Assembly: GCF_012395255.1 (NCBI RefSeq)
Contig: NZ_JAAZQD010000004.1
Span: 124,001 to 188,000, forward strand
Length of the DNA stretch: 64,000 bases
From: Oleiagrimonas citrea
Lineage (GTDB): Bacteria > Pseudomonadota > Gammaproteobacteria > Xanthomonadales > Rhodanobacteraceae
Reading direction: 5' to 3'
Shown: positions 9,855 through 20,501 of the stretch, in pieces
How positions within the stretch are numbered: position 1 is the stretch's first letter
How the letters are laid out: each line of letters begins with the position of its first letter
The notes under the pieces: model-generated
What the model was told of the DNA's origin: nothing
Seen by the model: only the letters and a program-made list of their open reading frames with translations
Databases searched by the model: none
Position numbers and translations under genes: made by a program

Positions 9855-9889
9855 AAAGGCCGCGGTTTCCTCGGAAACTGCGGCTTTTC
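9855..9889 (+). terminator. rho-independent terminator after rpmE2
   Basis: Inverted repeat 9855-9870 with 9873-9889: AAAGGCCGCGGTTTCC pairs with GGAAACTGCGGCTTTT through one G-U pair, ending in a T run. Confidence 0.7.
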
Positions 9890-10097
9890 GTGTGCCTGAA
9901 GCCGGCGTTTTCCCGCCGCCGGTCCAGCCTCACTGCCTCCGTACGGGGGCGTGTTGTGCCATAATGGGAAGATTGATGGGCGCGCAAACGCCCGTCCGGC
10001 AGGGCCGATATGCAGACCTGCCGTGCTTGTAGATCTCATGTCCCCCCACCGGCGCCGCCCCCGCGATCGCGCCGGAACGCATGCCAAGGAGTACGCC

Positions 10098-11390
<1,293 letters not shown>

Positions 11391-11410
11391 GCGCTTCGTC
11401 CTCGTGCAGT

Positions 11411-11447
11411 AACGAAAAACGCCCCGCTTGTCGGGGCGTTTTTCGTT
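11411..11447 (+). terminator. rho-independent terminator of gltA
   Basis: Perfect 15-base inverted repeat: 11411-11425 pairs with 11433-11447, with GCCCC/GGGGC at the top of the stem and TTTTTCGTT at the end. Confidence 0.9.
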
Positions 11448-11501
11448 CACGGAAGCCGTGGTGTTCGACGTGGTGACAAACGCGGCGGCACGGTAGACGC
11501 T

Positions 11502-12185
11502 TCAGCGCCCAAGCGCGTTGGTCAGCATGTCCTCGAAATTCTGGTCGTTGCTGCTGTCGGGCAGGGCCAGCAACTCGTCCACGGCATTGAGCGAGGCGCG
11601 TTCCATGGGGCGTTCGTCAATGCGTCCCAGCGGCGCTTGTCGCAGGGCGACGCGGGGGAACACAGTTAGGTCGAACGGCAGCTCGTCGGCGCGAAATAGG
11701 TAGACCGGATACTCGCTGCTGCGGTCGCGGGTTTCTCGCAATCTACGGGTCTGCACTTCGAACGGGATGCCCCGTTCGTCGAGGAAGCGCGGCACGGCTT
11801 CGGGTTCGTCGCAGAACAGATGCAGGCAGACTGCGGAGTGGCTGTCGGCGGTGCCGTCGAGCACGGCGCCGACCAATCGCGGTTCGAAGCGGGCCAGAAA
11901 ACCCATGGCTTCGCGCGCGGCTTCGCGTCGGCGACGCAGCGCCTGTGGCTGTTCGTGTCCGTGGAAAATGCGCTGGCGTTCGCGCAGAGCTTGTTCGATC
12001 TCGCGATTTCGCGGCAATGCCTGCTCGTCGTCGACCCCCATGCGTTCGGCGGCCTTGAGTTTGGCGTGGTGAAAGTCGCGGATGCCGTGTTCGCTCATCA
12101 GGCGGGCCGCTTCCTGGGCGACGCGCTGACGGTTGCGGTGCAGGCGATCCTGGGCGTGTATGCGGTGATGCCGACCTCGGGCCAT
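11502..12185 (-). CDS. uncharacterised protein, possibly nucleotidyltransferase-like
   Basis: 227 residues, no family name I can give with confidence. The N-terminal half (1-98) is very basic and helical, rich in Arg and Lys (RLHRNRQRVAQEAARLM, LRERQRIF, LRRRREAAREAM). The middle (103-135) reads LVGAVLDGTADSHSAVCLHL, which resembles the strand-loop-strand GS..G..SDiDL core of small nucleotidyltransferases, but with the acidic pair replaced. The C-terminus is acidic. Proteins of this kind occur beside mrcA in relatives as conserved hypotheticals. It follows mrcA by 98 bases on the same strand. Confidence 0.75.
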   Translation of the reverse strand: MARGRHHRIHAQDRLHRNRQRVAQEAARLMSEHGIRDFHHAKLKAAERMGVDDEQALPRNREIEQALRERQRIFHGHEQPQALRRRREAAREAMGFLARFEPRLVGAVLDGTADSHSAVCLHLFCDEPEAVPRFLDERGIPFEVQTRRLRETRDRSSEYPVYLFRADELPFDLTVFPRVALRQAPLGRIDERPMERASLNAVDELLALPDSSNDQNFEDMLTNALGR

Positions 12186-12249
12186 GGCGTGCACTCCGTA
12201 CGTCCGGCTACAGCCTAACCGAGCTTTCCGTTTTGCGATAGCCGTGCGC

Positions 12250-12276
12250 GGCGCGCCGCCGGTAGGGCGGCGCGCC
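12250..12276 (-). terminator. GC-rich hairpin after mrcA
   Basis: Perfect 11-base inverted repeat (GGCGCGCCGCC with GGCGGCGCGCC) directly after the mrcA stop. No T run follows on the minus strand, so it may be a pause or mRNA-stability element rather than a true terminator. Confidence 0.4.
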
Positions 12277-12283
12277 GGCCCGA

Positions 12284-14812
12284 TCAGAAGATGTCGTAGG
12301 CGTGCTTCTGGTTCTTGTCCTGCTTGGCCTTGCGGGCCATTTCCTGCAGGTGCGGCACGTCTTCGACCTTGAAGATCTCGGACATGGCGTCCGGATCGTC
12401 GCTGGTGGTCGGCAGGCCGGTATTGCGATTGATCAGCAGGCTGGTGATGCCTGGTGGCCGCGGCAGTGCCGATTCCGGCGTGCCCTTCAGCACAGCGCCC
12501 ATGTAGTGCATCCAGATCGGCAGTGCGGCGCTGGCGCCGAATTCGTAGCCCAGCGACGAGAAGTTGTCGAAGCCGACCCATACCGTGGTCACGACCTTGT
12601 CGTTGAAGCCGCAGAACCAGGCATCGCGGTGCTCGTTGGTGGTGCCGGTCTTGCCGGCCAGATCCGGACGCTTCAGCGCGCGGGCGGCGATGCCGGTGCC
12701 GTGCAGAATCACGTCCTTCATCAGCGAGGTGGTGAGGTAGTCATTGCGGATGCCGATGACGCGCGGCGCCAGGCGGGGTGCCTCCGTGCTGGCCGCTTCA
12801 GCCGGCTTCGGGGAGCTGGCCGAGGCGATCGGCTGCAGCGGCAGCAGGCCGTCGGTACCGGCATATTGCGCAGCAGCGGCGACCGAACTGGACGGAGCGG
12901 GCGGCAGGCTGTCGCTCTCGTCGCTGTTTTGCAGAATACGCGCCTGGCAGTCGCGGCAGGCGCGCAGCGGATTGGCCTTGTAGATGGCCTTGCCGTCGCG
13001 GTTGTCGATTTCCGCGATGAAGTACGGGTCGATCAGGAAGCCGCCGTTGGCGAACACAGCGTAGGCACGGGCCATGCTCATGGGCGAAACCGAGGCGGTG
13101 CCGAGCGCCATCGACAGGTTGTTGGGCACGGCGTCAGGGTCGAATCCGAAGCGAAGTGCATACTGACGCGCAAACTGAAGTCCGAGCGTGTCGAGCAGGC
13201 GCACGGACACCAGGTTCTTGGATTTGATCAGCGCGGTGCGCAGGCGGATCGGGCCGTCGAACTTGCCGTCATCGTTGGAGGGTGTCCACTGGCCGTTGGG
13301 CTTGGACGGGTCCGGCAGCACCACGGGGGCGTCGTTGATGATGGTGGCGGGGGTGAACCCGTGCTCGAACGCCGCCGAGTAGATGAACGGTTTGAAGCTG
13401 GAGCCGGGCTGGCGGCCGCTGCCGCTCATCAGTGCGCGATTGAACTTGCTGCGCTGGAAGCTGAAGCCGCCGACCAGTGCGAGCACCGCGCCGTCGTCGG
13501 GGTTGAGCGATACCAGGCCGCTCTGCGCGGCCGGAATCTGCGCCAGTTGCCATTGATCCTTGTCATCCTTGCGCAGGCGCACGATGTCGCCGGCCTTGAG
13601 CACGTCATCGACGTGCTGCGGCTTGGGCCCGCGCGCGCGCGGACGGAGGTACTTGCGCGCCCAGGACACTGCGGAGAGCTTGAGTTGCACGGAGCGGCCA
13701 TCGGCCAGCATCAGATTGGCGTCGTCAGCGTTGCTGGCCGTGACCAGCGCCGGCTCCAGCCCCGCCACCTCGTGATAATGCGAGAGGATCTTCTGGTAGT
13801 CGGACGGCTGTGCCTGCGGCGGCAGCTGCACGTGCGCTTCCGGGCCGCGATAGCCGTGGCGGCGATCGTATTCCATCAGGCCCTTGCGCACGGCGGCGTC
13901 GGCATCGGCCTGGTCCTTCGCCTTCACGGTCGTGCGAATCACGTAGCCGTCGGTCAGGGCGGCATTGCCGAGCTTGTCCAGCGCGGCCTGGCGCACCATT
14001 TCCGCCAGATACGGCGCATGCACGGCGATCGGCAGCTGGTGCGGTGCGGCGTGCAGCGGCGTGGCCTTGGCCTGCTGGTACTGCGCCTTGGTGATGAAGT
14101 TGTTGGCCAGCATGCGGCCGAGCACGTAGTCGCGACGCGCGCGACCCAGTCGCTGGTGGTCAGTCGGGTTGACCACGGACGGGCGCTGGAAGGTCGAGGC
14201 GATCATCGCGCATTCGGCGATGGTCAGCTGGTCGAGCGTCTTGCCGTAGTAGTACTGCGCCGCAGCGCCCACGCCATAGGTGCGGTGGCCGAGGAACATC
14301 TTGTTGAGGTAGAGCTGCAGGATCTCGTCCTTGGTCAGCTCGTGCTCGATGCGGAAGGCGGTGAAGATCTCGGTGATCTTTCGGGTGTAGGTCTTCTGCG
14401 AGCTGAGGAAGAAGTTGCGCGCAACCTGCTGGGTGATGGTCGAACCGCCCTGGGTCTTCTTGCCGCCGCTCAGCACCACGTGAATGGCGGCGCGCAGCGT
14501 ACCGCTCCAGTCCACGCCGCCGTGATGATAGAAGTCGTCGTCTTCGGCGGCCAGCACGGCATGCTTGAGGCGCGCGGGCACATTCTCGATCTTCACCGGA
14601 AGCCGGCGCATCTCGCCGAACTCGGCGATCAGCTTGCCGTCGGCGCTCAGCACGCGCAGCGGAACCTGCATCTGCACGTCCTTGAGCGAGTCGACCGAGG
14701 GCAGACGCGGAGAAATGATCCAGTAGGCGACGCCGACGGCGATGGCCCCCAGCAGTGCGCCCGCCAGCGCGAGGATCAGTGCGTAGCGGAGCAGACGCTT
14801 GATTGTTGGCAT
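12284..14812 (-). CDS. mrcA: penicillin-binding protein 1A
   Basis: Bifunctional class A PBP that polymerises and cross-links peptidoglycan at the inner membrane. 842 residues from the ATG at 14812: membrane anchor at about 9-33; GT51 transglycosylase with catalytic Glu in AAEDDDFYHHGGVDW (Glu90) and GGSTITQQVARN; an OB-type insert with low-complexity linkers; transpeptidase with active-site serine in PGSSFKPF (about residue 470) and KTGTTNEHRDAWF near the end. A longer frame begins at 14959, but the extra residues have no membrane or family character. Divergent from pilMNOPQ, the arrangement conserved in Pseudomonas and Xanthomonas. Confidence 0.96.
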   Translation of the reverse strand: MPTIKRLLRYALILALAGALLGAIAVGVAYWIISPRLPSVDSLKDVQMQVPLRVLSADGKLIAEFGEMRRLPVKIENVPARLKHAVLAAEDDDFYHHGGVDWSGTLRAAIHVVLSGGKKTQGGSTITQQVARNFFLSSQKTYTRKITEIFTAFRIEHELTKDEILQLYLNKMFLGHRTYGVGAAAQYYYGKTLDQLTIAECAMIASTFQRPSVVNPTDHQRLGRARRDYVLGRMLANNFITKAQYQQAKATPLHAAPHQLPIAVHAPYLAEMVRQAALDKLGNAALTDGYVIRTTVKAKDQADADAAVRKGLMEYDRRHGYRGPEAHVQLPPQAQPSDYQKILSHYHEVAGLEPALVTASNADDANLMLADGRSVQLKLSAVSWARKYLRPRARGPKPQHVDDVLKAGDIVRLRKDDKDQWQLAQIPAAQSGLVSLNPDDGAVLALVGGFSFQRSKFNRALMSGSGRQPGSSFKPFIYSAAFEHGFTPATIINDAPVVLPDPSKPNGQWTPSNDDGKFDGPIRLRTALIKSKNLVSVRLLDTLGLQFARQYALRFGFDPDAVPNNLSMALGTASVSPMSMARAYAVFANGGFLIDPYFIAEIDNRDGKAIYKANPLRACRDCQARILQNSDESDSLPPAPSSSVAAAAQYAGTDGLLPLQPIASASSPKPAEAASTEAPRLAPRVIGIRNDYLTTSLMKDVILHGTGIAARALKRPDLAGKTGTTNEHRDAWFCGFNDKVVTTVWVGFDNFSSLGYEFGASAALPIWMHYMGAVLKGTPESALPRPPGITSLLINRNTGLPTTSDDPDAMSEIFKVEDVPHLQEMARKAKQDKNQKHAYDIF

Positions 14813-15241
14813 GGATACGGAACTTGTCTGGAAGGAATGCAGGAACACACAAGACTCCGAGTATAGAGCGCCGGGCGCTTGCGTGTTCAAGCGGCGCCCC
14901 GGGCTGCGCGTTCGTGCACGTTTGCCGGCGATGCCGTCTCGCGGGTGGGCGTGGGTCACGGAATGCCTGCCGCGACGTGCGATGCGTCACGACTTTACGT
15001 CGCCATTCGCATGGATACGGCACAAAGTTGTCGACTTACCTGAGTTTGCCGCTAGGATGTTTCCCCGGCGCAAGGAAAAGGGCGGCCTCGTAGTGGTGAA
15101 GCGAGTGCGCCAGGCACCGGAAAACGTGCATCGGGAGGGCAGGCTGGAAAGAATTAATGCCCTGTTGCCAAGCTGTTAAAATTCATATTTAATGCCGTTG
15201 CGCACATTTCGCTCCTAAGGGCGCATGGGGAAGGGGGAAAC
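14813..15241. other. mrcA-pilM divergent intergenic region
   Basis: 429 bases without a convincing gene. It carries the mrcA 5' region and the candidate pilM promoter near its right end. ORFs crossing it on either strand are out-of-frame extensions lacking family features. Confidence 0.6.
15165..15193 (+). promoter_or_regulatory. candidate sigma-70 promoter of pilMNOPQ
   Basis: TTGCCA (15165-15170), a 17-base spacer and TTTAAT (15188-15193), each box five of six to consensus, about 48 bases before the pilM GTG. Confidence 0.6.
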
Positions 15242-16300
15242 GTGAGTCTGTTCACTCCCAAGAAGCCGCCGCTGATCGGCGTCGACATCAGTTCCACTGC
15301 GGTCAAGCTGTTGCAGCTGAGCCGGTCGGGTGGTCGTTATCGCGTGGAACATTACGCGGTCGAGCCCTTGCCGCCGAATGCAGTGGTGGAAAAGAACATC
15401 GTCGAGGTCGAGGCCGTCGGCGACGCGGTGCGTCGTGCGCTGGCACGATCGGGCTCGAAAACGCGCTTCGCCGCGGCAGCCGTGGCCGGATCGGCGGTGA
15501 TCACCAAGGTGATTCCGATGGCGTCAGATCTCTCGGAAGAGGATCTAGAAGGCCAGGTCCAGGTCGAGGCGAATCAATACATTCCGTATCCGATCGAGGA
15601 AGTCAGTCTCGACTTCGAGAAGATCGGGCCGGTGCGCGACAACCCGGAGATGAGCAACATTCTGCTCGCCGCGTCGCGCACCGAGAACGTCGACATGCGC
15701 GTGGCCGCACTCGATCTGGGCGGATTGACCGCCAAGGTGATCGACGTCGAGGCCTTCGCCATGGAGAACGCCTTCACGCTGATTGCCGACCAGCTTTCGG
15801 TCGCGCGTGATGCGCTGGTCGCCGTGGTCGATGTCGGCGCCACCATGACCACGCTGGCGGTGATGAAGAACCAGCGCACCATCTATTCGCGTGAACAGGT
15901 CTTCGGTGGCAAGCAGCTGACCGACGAGATCATGCGTCGCTACGGCCTGTCCTACGAGGAAGCCGGTCGCGCCAAGCGTCAGGGCGGTCTGCCGGATACC
16001 TACGAACAGGAAGCGCTGGAGCCATTCAAGGAATCCATGGTTCAGCAGATCAGCCGTCTGCTGCAATTCTTCTTCGCCGGCAGCGAATACAGCAAGGTCG
16101 ACCAGGTGGTCCTGGCCGGCGGTTCGGGCGGCATCGCCGGCGTCAGCGAAATGGTGGAGGACCAGCTCGGCGTGCCGTGCATGGTGGCCAATCCGTTGGC
16201 GCAGATGTCGATTGCTTCCCGCTCCCAGGCTCAGCAGCTGGCCGCAGATGCGCCTTCGCTGATGATCGCCGCGGGCCTCGCCATGAGGAGTTTCGACTGA
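15242..16300 (+). CDS. pilM: type IV pilus assembly ATPase-like protein PilM
   Basis: Cytoplasmic actin-like protein of the type IV pilus alignment complex; binds the cytoplasmic N-terminus of PilN. 352 residues with actin-fold motifs: phosphate 1 IGVDISSTAVKLLQLS at residues 12-27, phosphate 2 VAVVDVGATMTTLAV near 194, and adenosine motif VVLAGGSGGIAGV near 290. GTG start at 15242 preceded by a purine-rich GGGGAAGGGGGAAA. The stop overlaps the pilN start by one base. Confidence 0.97.
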   Translation: MSLFTPKKPPLIGVDISSTAVKLLQLSRSGGRYRVEHYAVEPLPPNAVVEKNIVEVEAVGDAVRRALARSGSKTRFAAAAVAGSAVITKVIPMASDLSEEDLEGQVQVEANQYIPYPIEEVSLDFEKIGPVRDNPEMSNILLAASRTENVDMRVAALDLGGLTAKVIDVEAFAMENAFTLIADQLSVARDALVAVVDVGATMTTLAVMKNQRTIYSREQVFGGKQLTDEIMRRYGLSYEEAGRAKRQGGLPDTYEQEALEPFKESMVQQISRLLQFFFAGSEYSKVDQVVLAGGSGGIAGVSEMVEDQLGVPCMVANPLAQMSIASRSQAQQLAADAPSLMIAAGLAMRSFD

Positions 16301-16917
16301 TGGCGCGTATCAATCTGCTTCCCTGGCGTGCCGAACGGCGCAAGCAACGCGAGCGCGAGTTCTACACGCATCTCGGCCTGGCGTTCGCCGCCGGCATTGC
16401 CATTGTGATTGTCTGGGGCATGTGGATGAACATGCGCATCAGCAATCAGAACGAGCGCAATACCTATCTCACGGGCCAGATCCACCAGCTCGATCAGCGC
16501 ATCGCGCAAATCAAGAATCTGGAGAAGGTGCGCGACCATCTGCTGGCGCGCAAGCGCATCATCGAGAAACTGCAGGCGGACCGCTCGAAGATGGTCCATC
16601 TGTTCGACGAACTGGTGAAGACCATTCCGTCCAGCGTGCGACTGACCAGCCTGCAGCAGCAAGGCGACCAGCTGAAGCTGAAAGGCGTTGCACAGTCCAA
16701 CGCCAGCGTCGCCGAGTACATGCGCAACCTTGAGAAATCGCCGTGGATGAGTCAGGTCGAACTGGGCCGCACCGACAACACCGGCGCTGACACCCGCATG
16801 CCGTATGTGTTCAATCTGAGCATGAAGATGGTCAAGCCGAAGTCCGAGGACAGCAGCGACAGCCAGGCGGATGCATCGCCGAAGGGTGGGGCGATGAAGG
16901 GAGGGGCGAAGAAATGA
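16300..16917 (+). CDS. pilN: type IV pilus assembly protein PilN
   Basis: Inner-membrane bitopic protein that links PilM in the cytoplasm to PilO in the periplasm. 205 residues. The N-terminus MARINLLPWRAERRK is the PilM-binding INLLP motif; a membrane helix follows at about 26-44, then a coiled-coil stretch (50-100) and a ferredoxin-like periplasmic domain. The C-terminal 25 residues are rich in Gly, Lys and Asp. ATG overlaps the pilM stop. Confidence 0.96.
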   Translation: MARINLLPWRAERRKQREREFYTHLGLAFAAGIAIVIVWGMWMNMRISNQNERNTYLTGQIHQLDQRIAQIKNLEKVRDHLLARKRIIEKLQADRSKMVHLFDELVKTIPSSVRLTSLQQQGDQLKLKGVAQSNASVAEYMRNLEKSPWMSQVELGRTDNTGADTRMPYVFNLSMKMVKPKSEDSSDSQADASPKGGAMKGGAKK

Positions 16918-17567
16918 GTTTCTTCGACGAACTTCGCAATCTCGATACCAACAATGTCGGTGGCTGGCCGAAATCGGTCAAGACCTTCTTCATCGTCATC
17001 CTGCTTGTCGTGATCGTGGCGGTGGGCTGGTACTTCTACACCAGCAATCAGCAGGATGAACTGGCAAGTTTGCAACGCAAGGAACATACCTTGCGCAGCG
17101 AATTCATGAGCAAGCAGTCCAAGGCCGTCAATCTCGAGGCATTGCGCAAGCAGCTCAGCGACATGCAGGACATGCTGCGACAGATGCTGCGCCAGTTGCC
17201 GAGCAAGACCGAAATGCCGGCCTTGCTGGTCGACATCTCGCAGACGGCGCTCGCGTCCGGCCTGCAGACCGAAACCTTTGCCCCCGGCCCGGAATCCAAA
17301 AAGGATTTCTACGCCGAGAAGCCGATCCAGCTGAAGATGACCGGCACCTATCACCAGTTCGGTACGTTCATCAGCGGTGTGGCTTCATTGCCGCGCGTGG
17401 TGATCCTGACCATGCACAACGTTTCCCTCAAGGCCGAGAAAGCAGGGCCGGGCGGCGTCGCCACCAACGGACGTCTGACGCTGGAAGGCACGGTCAAGAC
17501 CTATCGCTACCTGGATGACGAGGACGACCAGACCGGCGCCGGCCATCCGGGCGGGAGGGGCAAATGA
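16914..17567 (+). CDS. pilO: type IV pilus assembly protein PilO
   Basis: Partner of PilN in the periplasmic alignment subcomplex. 217 residues: short cytoplasmic start with LRNLDTNNVGGWP, membrane helix at about 23-43, a coiled coil with KEHTLRSEFMSKQSKAVNLE, and the PilO core with LLVDISQTALASGLQTETFAPG and YHQFGTFISGVASLPRVV. The start overlaps pilN by four bases (ATGA), showing translational coupling. Confidence 0.97.
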   Translation: MSFFDELRNLDTNNVGGWPKSVKTFFIVILLVVIVAVGWYFYTSNQQDELASLQRKEHTLRSEFMSKQSKAVNLEALRKQLSDMQDMLRQMLRQLPSKTEMPALLVDISQTALASGLQTETFAPGPESKKDFYAEKPIQLKMTGTYHQFGTFISGVASLPRVVILTMHNVSLKAEKAGPGGVATNGRLTLEGTVKTYRYLDDEDDQTGAGHPGGRGK

Positions 17568-18088
17568 GCATGCGGAAGAACACCATGCGTCTGTTGCTGC
17601 TGCTGACCTCGTTGCTGGTGCTCGGTGGTTGTACGCGCGGCACCTCGGACCTGCATCGCTGGGTTGCGCAGGAAAAGGCCAAGAAGGGCGCGCCGTTGCC
17701 GCCGCTTCCGGTAATCAAGACGTTCGAGAGCTTCGTCTACAAGGATCAGGCCAAACGCGATCCGTTTGCGCCGAGTCCGAATGACAGCGCAAAGAATGCG
17801 AAGTCCGGGCCGCGTCCGGATGAGAATCGTCCGCGCCAGCCGCTCGAATCCTTTGCGCTGGACAGTCTGAAGATGGTCGGCACGATCGGTCAGGGCGGCA
17901 AGATGGAGGCGCTGATCAAGGATCCCGGTGGGGTCATTCATCCAGTACACGTAAATGACTACATGGGGCAGAACTATGGCCGTATCACGGACATTGCCGA
18001 GGATCACGTCGATCTTGTCGAGCTGGTACCGAATGGGTCCGGCGGCTGGATGGAACGCAAGGCGAGCATCGCGCTCGACGTGCAATGA
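17564..18088 (+). CDS. pilP: type IV pilus lipoprotein PilP
   Basis: Inner-membrane lipoprotein that connects PilN/PilO with the PilQ secretin. 174 residues with a lipoprotein signal ending LVLGGC, a disordered linker rich in Pro and Lys, then the beta-sandwich domain with KRDPFAP, PLESFALDSLKMVGTI and VHPVHVNDYMGQNYGRI. Overlaps pilO by four bases. Confidence 0.96.
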   Translation: MSMRKNTMRLLLLLTSLLVLGGCTRGTSDLHRWVAQEKAKKGAPLPPLPVIKTFESFVYKDQAKRDPFAPSPNDSAKNAKSGPRPDENRPRQPLESFALDSLKMVGTIGQGGKMEALIKDPGGVIHPVHVNDYMGQNYGRITDIAEDHVDLVELVPNGSGGWMERKASIALDVQ

Positions 18089-18110
18089 AGACCCATCGGG
18101 GGTGATGTAC

Positions 18111-20333
18111 ATGATGACCACAACTATGCATCGTCGAGGCCAGGCCATGGTTGCCTTCCGAAACAGCGTTCTCGCTCTGTTGTCGCTGCTTGCGTTGAGC
18201 TTTGCCGGCTCCGCCTGGGCCACCAGCACGCTGAAGGACGTCACTTACCAGACGCTGCCGGGTGGCCGCGTGCAGTTGAACATGCAGTTCGACGGCGCTC
18301 CGCCGCAGCCGAAGATCTTCACCACCAGCACGCCGCCGCGCATCGCGGTGGATCTCGACGGCATCAGCAACGGGGTCAGCAAACGTCATTTCGACGTCGG
18401 CACCGGTGCGACGTCGGGCTACTCGGTCGTGTCGGCCGGTGATCGTACCCGTGTCGTGGTCGAACTGCTGCGTACCGCCAGTTACCACGCCAGCGTCAAC
18501 GGTGACAGCTTGATGCTGACGGTGGACAGTGGCGATGCCGATAGTTCGAGCAATGTCGCGAACAGCGATCCGAGCAAGCAGGTGCAATCGGCCGACGCCG
18601 CGCAGGTTTCGAATGTGGATTTCCGCCGCGGCGCGAATGGCGGAGGCAAGGTGCTGATCAGTTTCACGGGCAGCGGTGCCGATGTGAATCTGCAGCAGGA
18701 GGACGATCACGTCACGGTGCAGATGAACAACGTCGTCGTGCCGGACAAATTCGCCAAGACCCTGGATGTGACCGATTTCGCCACGCCGGTGCAGAGCATG
18801 AGCACGCATGCGACCACCAATGGCGGGCAGATGGTTCTGCAGATCCGCGGCAATGTCGACACTTCGGCCTATCAGACCAACAACCAGTACGTGGTCGACA
18901 TCACGCCGAAGAGGGCGAAGAAGTCGGACAAGCCGCAGCCGGGCGAGGCGCCGGTCTATTCGGGCAAACGCGTCACGTTCAATTTCCAGAACATTCCGGT
19001 GCGGTCGGCACTAAATCTGCTGGCGCAGGTTTCCGGGCTGAACATTGTTGCAGCGGACAGCGTGAGTGGCAGTGTGACCGTGCGTCTGGTCAATGTGCCC
19101 TGGGATCAGGCGCTCGACGTGATCATGCGTGCGAAGGGACTGGACAAGCGTCGCAATGGCAACGTGATCTGGATCGCGCCGCAGGAACAGATTGCCAAAT
19201 ACGAGCAGAATCTGGCCGAAGCGCGCCTGAAGTCGCAGGAGCAGGCGGAGCTGGTGTCGGCGTACATTCCCATCAGCTACGGCAAGGCGGCCGATATCGC
19301 CAAGCTGCTCACGCAGAAGAGCCTGCAGAGCAGTGGCGGTGGCGCGGGCGGCGCCGCGAGTGCGAGCCGCGGCTTTTTGTCCCCGCGCGGCAGTGTTTCC
19401 TACGATGAGCGTACCAATACGCTTCTCATCAACGACACGCCGGAAAAAATCAAGCAGATCCGTAAACTGGTCGGTGTTCTCGACCGTCCGGTGCAGCAGG
19501 TCCTGATCGAGTCCCGCATTGTCGCGGCAACCGACAACTTCACCCGCGAACTGGGTGTGCGGTGGGGCGTGCAGGGCTTCAAGCAGAACAGCGGCAACAT
19601 CGTGTCCACGGCGCCGAACGTTGGTGGCCAGGCTTCGGATGGCACGCCGGTGGGTGCGGATGGCCTGGCCGTCGGCGCCTACAACGTGGCGACGGGCAAC
19701 AGCGACACGCTCGTCTATCCGGGTGGGTTCAACGTCAACCTTCCGGTGAGCAAGCCTTCGGGCAGCATCGGTCTGGCTATCCTGGGCGCCAATTATCTGC
19801 TCGACCTGGAGCTGTCGGCCGCGCAGAGCGAAGGCCAGACGGAAATCATCTCCAGTCCGCGCGTGATCACGGCCAACCAGCAGGAGGCGTTGATTCGCCA
19901 GGGCCAGGAAATCGGTTACGTGACGTTCCAGAACCAGGGTGCAGGCGGCGGTGCCGGCAATGCCACCGTGCAGTTCAAGGACGCTGTGCTCGAACTGAAG
20001 GTCACGCCGACCATCACGGCCGACAAGCGCGTGTACCTGAAGATCAACGTGAAGAAGGACGCGCTCAATTCCTTCATCGCCAGTCCGGGTGGCGGCCAGG
20101 TGCCGCAGATCGACACCCGCGAGATCAATACGTCGGTGCTGGTCGACAATGGACAGACCGTCGTGCTCGGCGGCATCTACGAGATCACAAAGAGCAACGA
20201 CGTGGCGAAGATTCCGGGCTTGGGCGATATCCCGATCCTGGGTTACCTGTTCCGCTCGCACAATCGGACGAACAACAAGGCCGAGCTGCTGATCTTCGTG
20301 ACACCGAAGATTCTCAGCGAGACCGGACGCTGA
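18111..20333 (+). CDS. pilQ: type IV pilus secretin PilQ
   Basis: Outer-membrane channel through which the pilus fibre leaves the cell. About 740 residues: signal peptide ending SAWA; two AMIN domains that bind peptidoglycan (about 40-130 and 165-270); STN/N0 domain with FNFQNIPVRSALNLLAQVSGLNIV; N1 domain with LLINDTPEKIKQIRKLVGVLDRP; secretin core with VLIESRIV and the C-terminal VPQIDTREINTSVLVDNGQT and IPGLGDIPILGYLF. Several ATGs are clustered at 18105-18114; I chose 18111 because the GGGGG at 18098-18102 is then properly spaced. Last gene of pilMNOPQ. Confidence 0.96.
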   Translation: MMTTTMHRRGQAMVAFRNSVLALLSLLALSFAGSAWATSTLKDVTYQTLPGGRVQLNMQFDGAPPQPKIFTTSTPPRIAVDLDGISNGVSKRHFDVGTGATSGYSVVSAGDRTRVVVELLRTASYHASVNGDSLMLTVDSGDADSSSNVANSDPSKQVQSADAAQVSNVDFRRGANGGGKVLISFTGSGADVNLQQEDDHVTVQMNNVVVPDKFAKTLDVTDFATPVQSMSTHATTNGGQMVLQIRGNVDTSAYQTNNQYVVDITPKRAKKSDKPQPGEAPVYSGKRVTFNFQNIPVRSALNLLAQVSGLNIVAADSVSGSVTVRLVNVPWDQALDVIMRAKGLDKRRNGNVIWIAPQEQIAKYEQNLAEARLKSQEQAELVSAYIPISYGKAADIAKLLTQKSLQSSGGGAGGAASASRGFLSPRGSVSYDERTNTLLINDTPEKIKQIRKLVGVLDRPVQQVLIESRIVAATDNFTRELGVRWGVQGFKQNSGNIVSTAPNVGGQASDGTPVGADGLAVGAYNVATGNSDTLVYPGGFNVNLPVSKPSGSIGLAILGANYLLDLELSAAQSEGQTEIISSPRVITANQQEALIRQGQEIGYVTFQNQGAGGGAGNATVQFKDAVLELKVTPTITADKRVYLKINVKKDALNSFIASPGGGQVPQIDTREINTSVLVDNGQTVVLGGIYEITKSNDVAKIPGLGDIPILGYLFRSHNRTNNKAELLIFVTPKILSETGR

Positions 20334-20352
20334 GGCGTCTCGAAGGAACAGG

Positions 20353-20380
20353 AAAAGGCGGCCGTAAGGCCGCCTTTTCG
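20353..20380 (+). terminator. rho-independent terminator of pilMNOPQ
   Basis: Perfect 11-base stem: AAAAGGCGGCC (20353-20363) with GGCCGCCTTTT (20368-20378). Confidence 0.9.
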
Positions 20381-20501
20381 TTTGTGGCGAAGCGCGGCGC
20401 TAAACTTTCCGGGTCGATCGCTGTCCCAAGGCCGTGCCTGGCGATGCATACGCAATGCCCATCCACGCATATCCGACATACGCAGGAGGTTCGCGCCCGT
20501 C

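Noticed and set aside
12302-14866. 854-residue open frame on the plus strand
   Set aside because: Antisense to mrcA, whose transglycosylase and transpeptidase motifs are intact.
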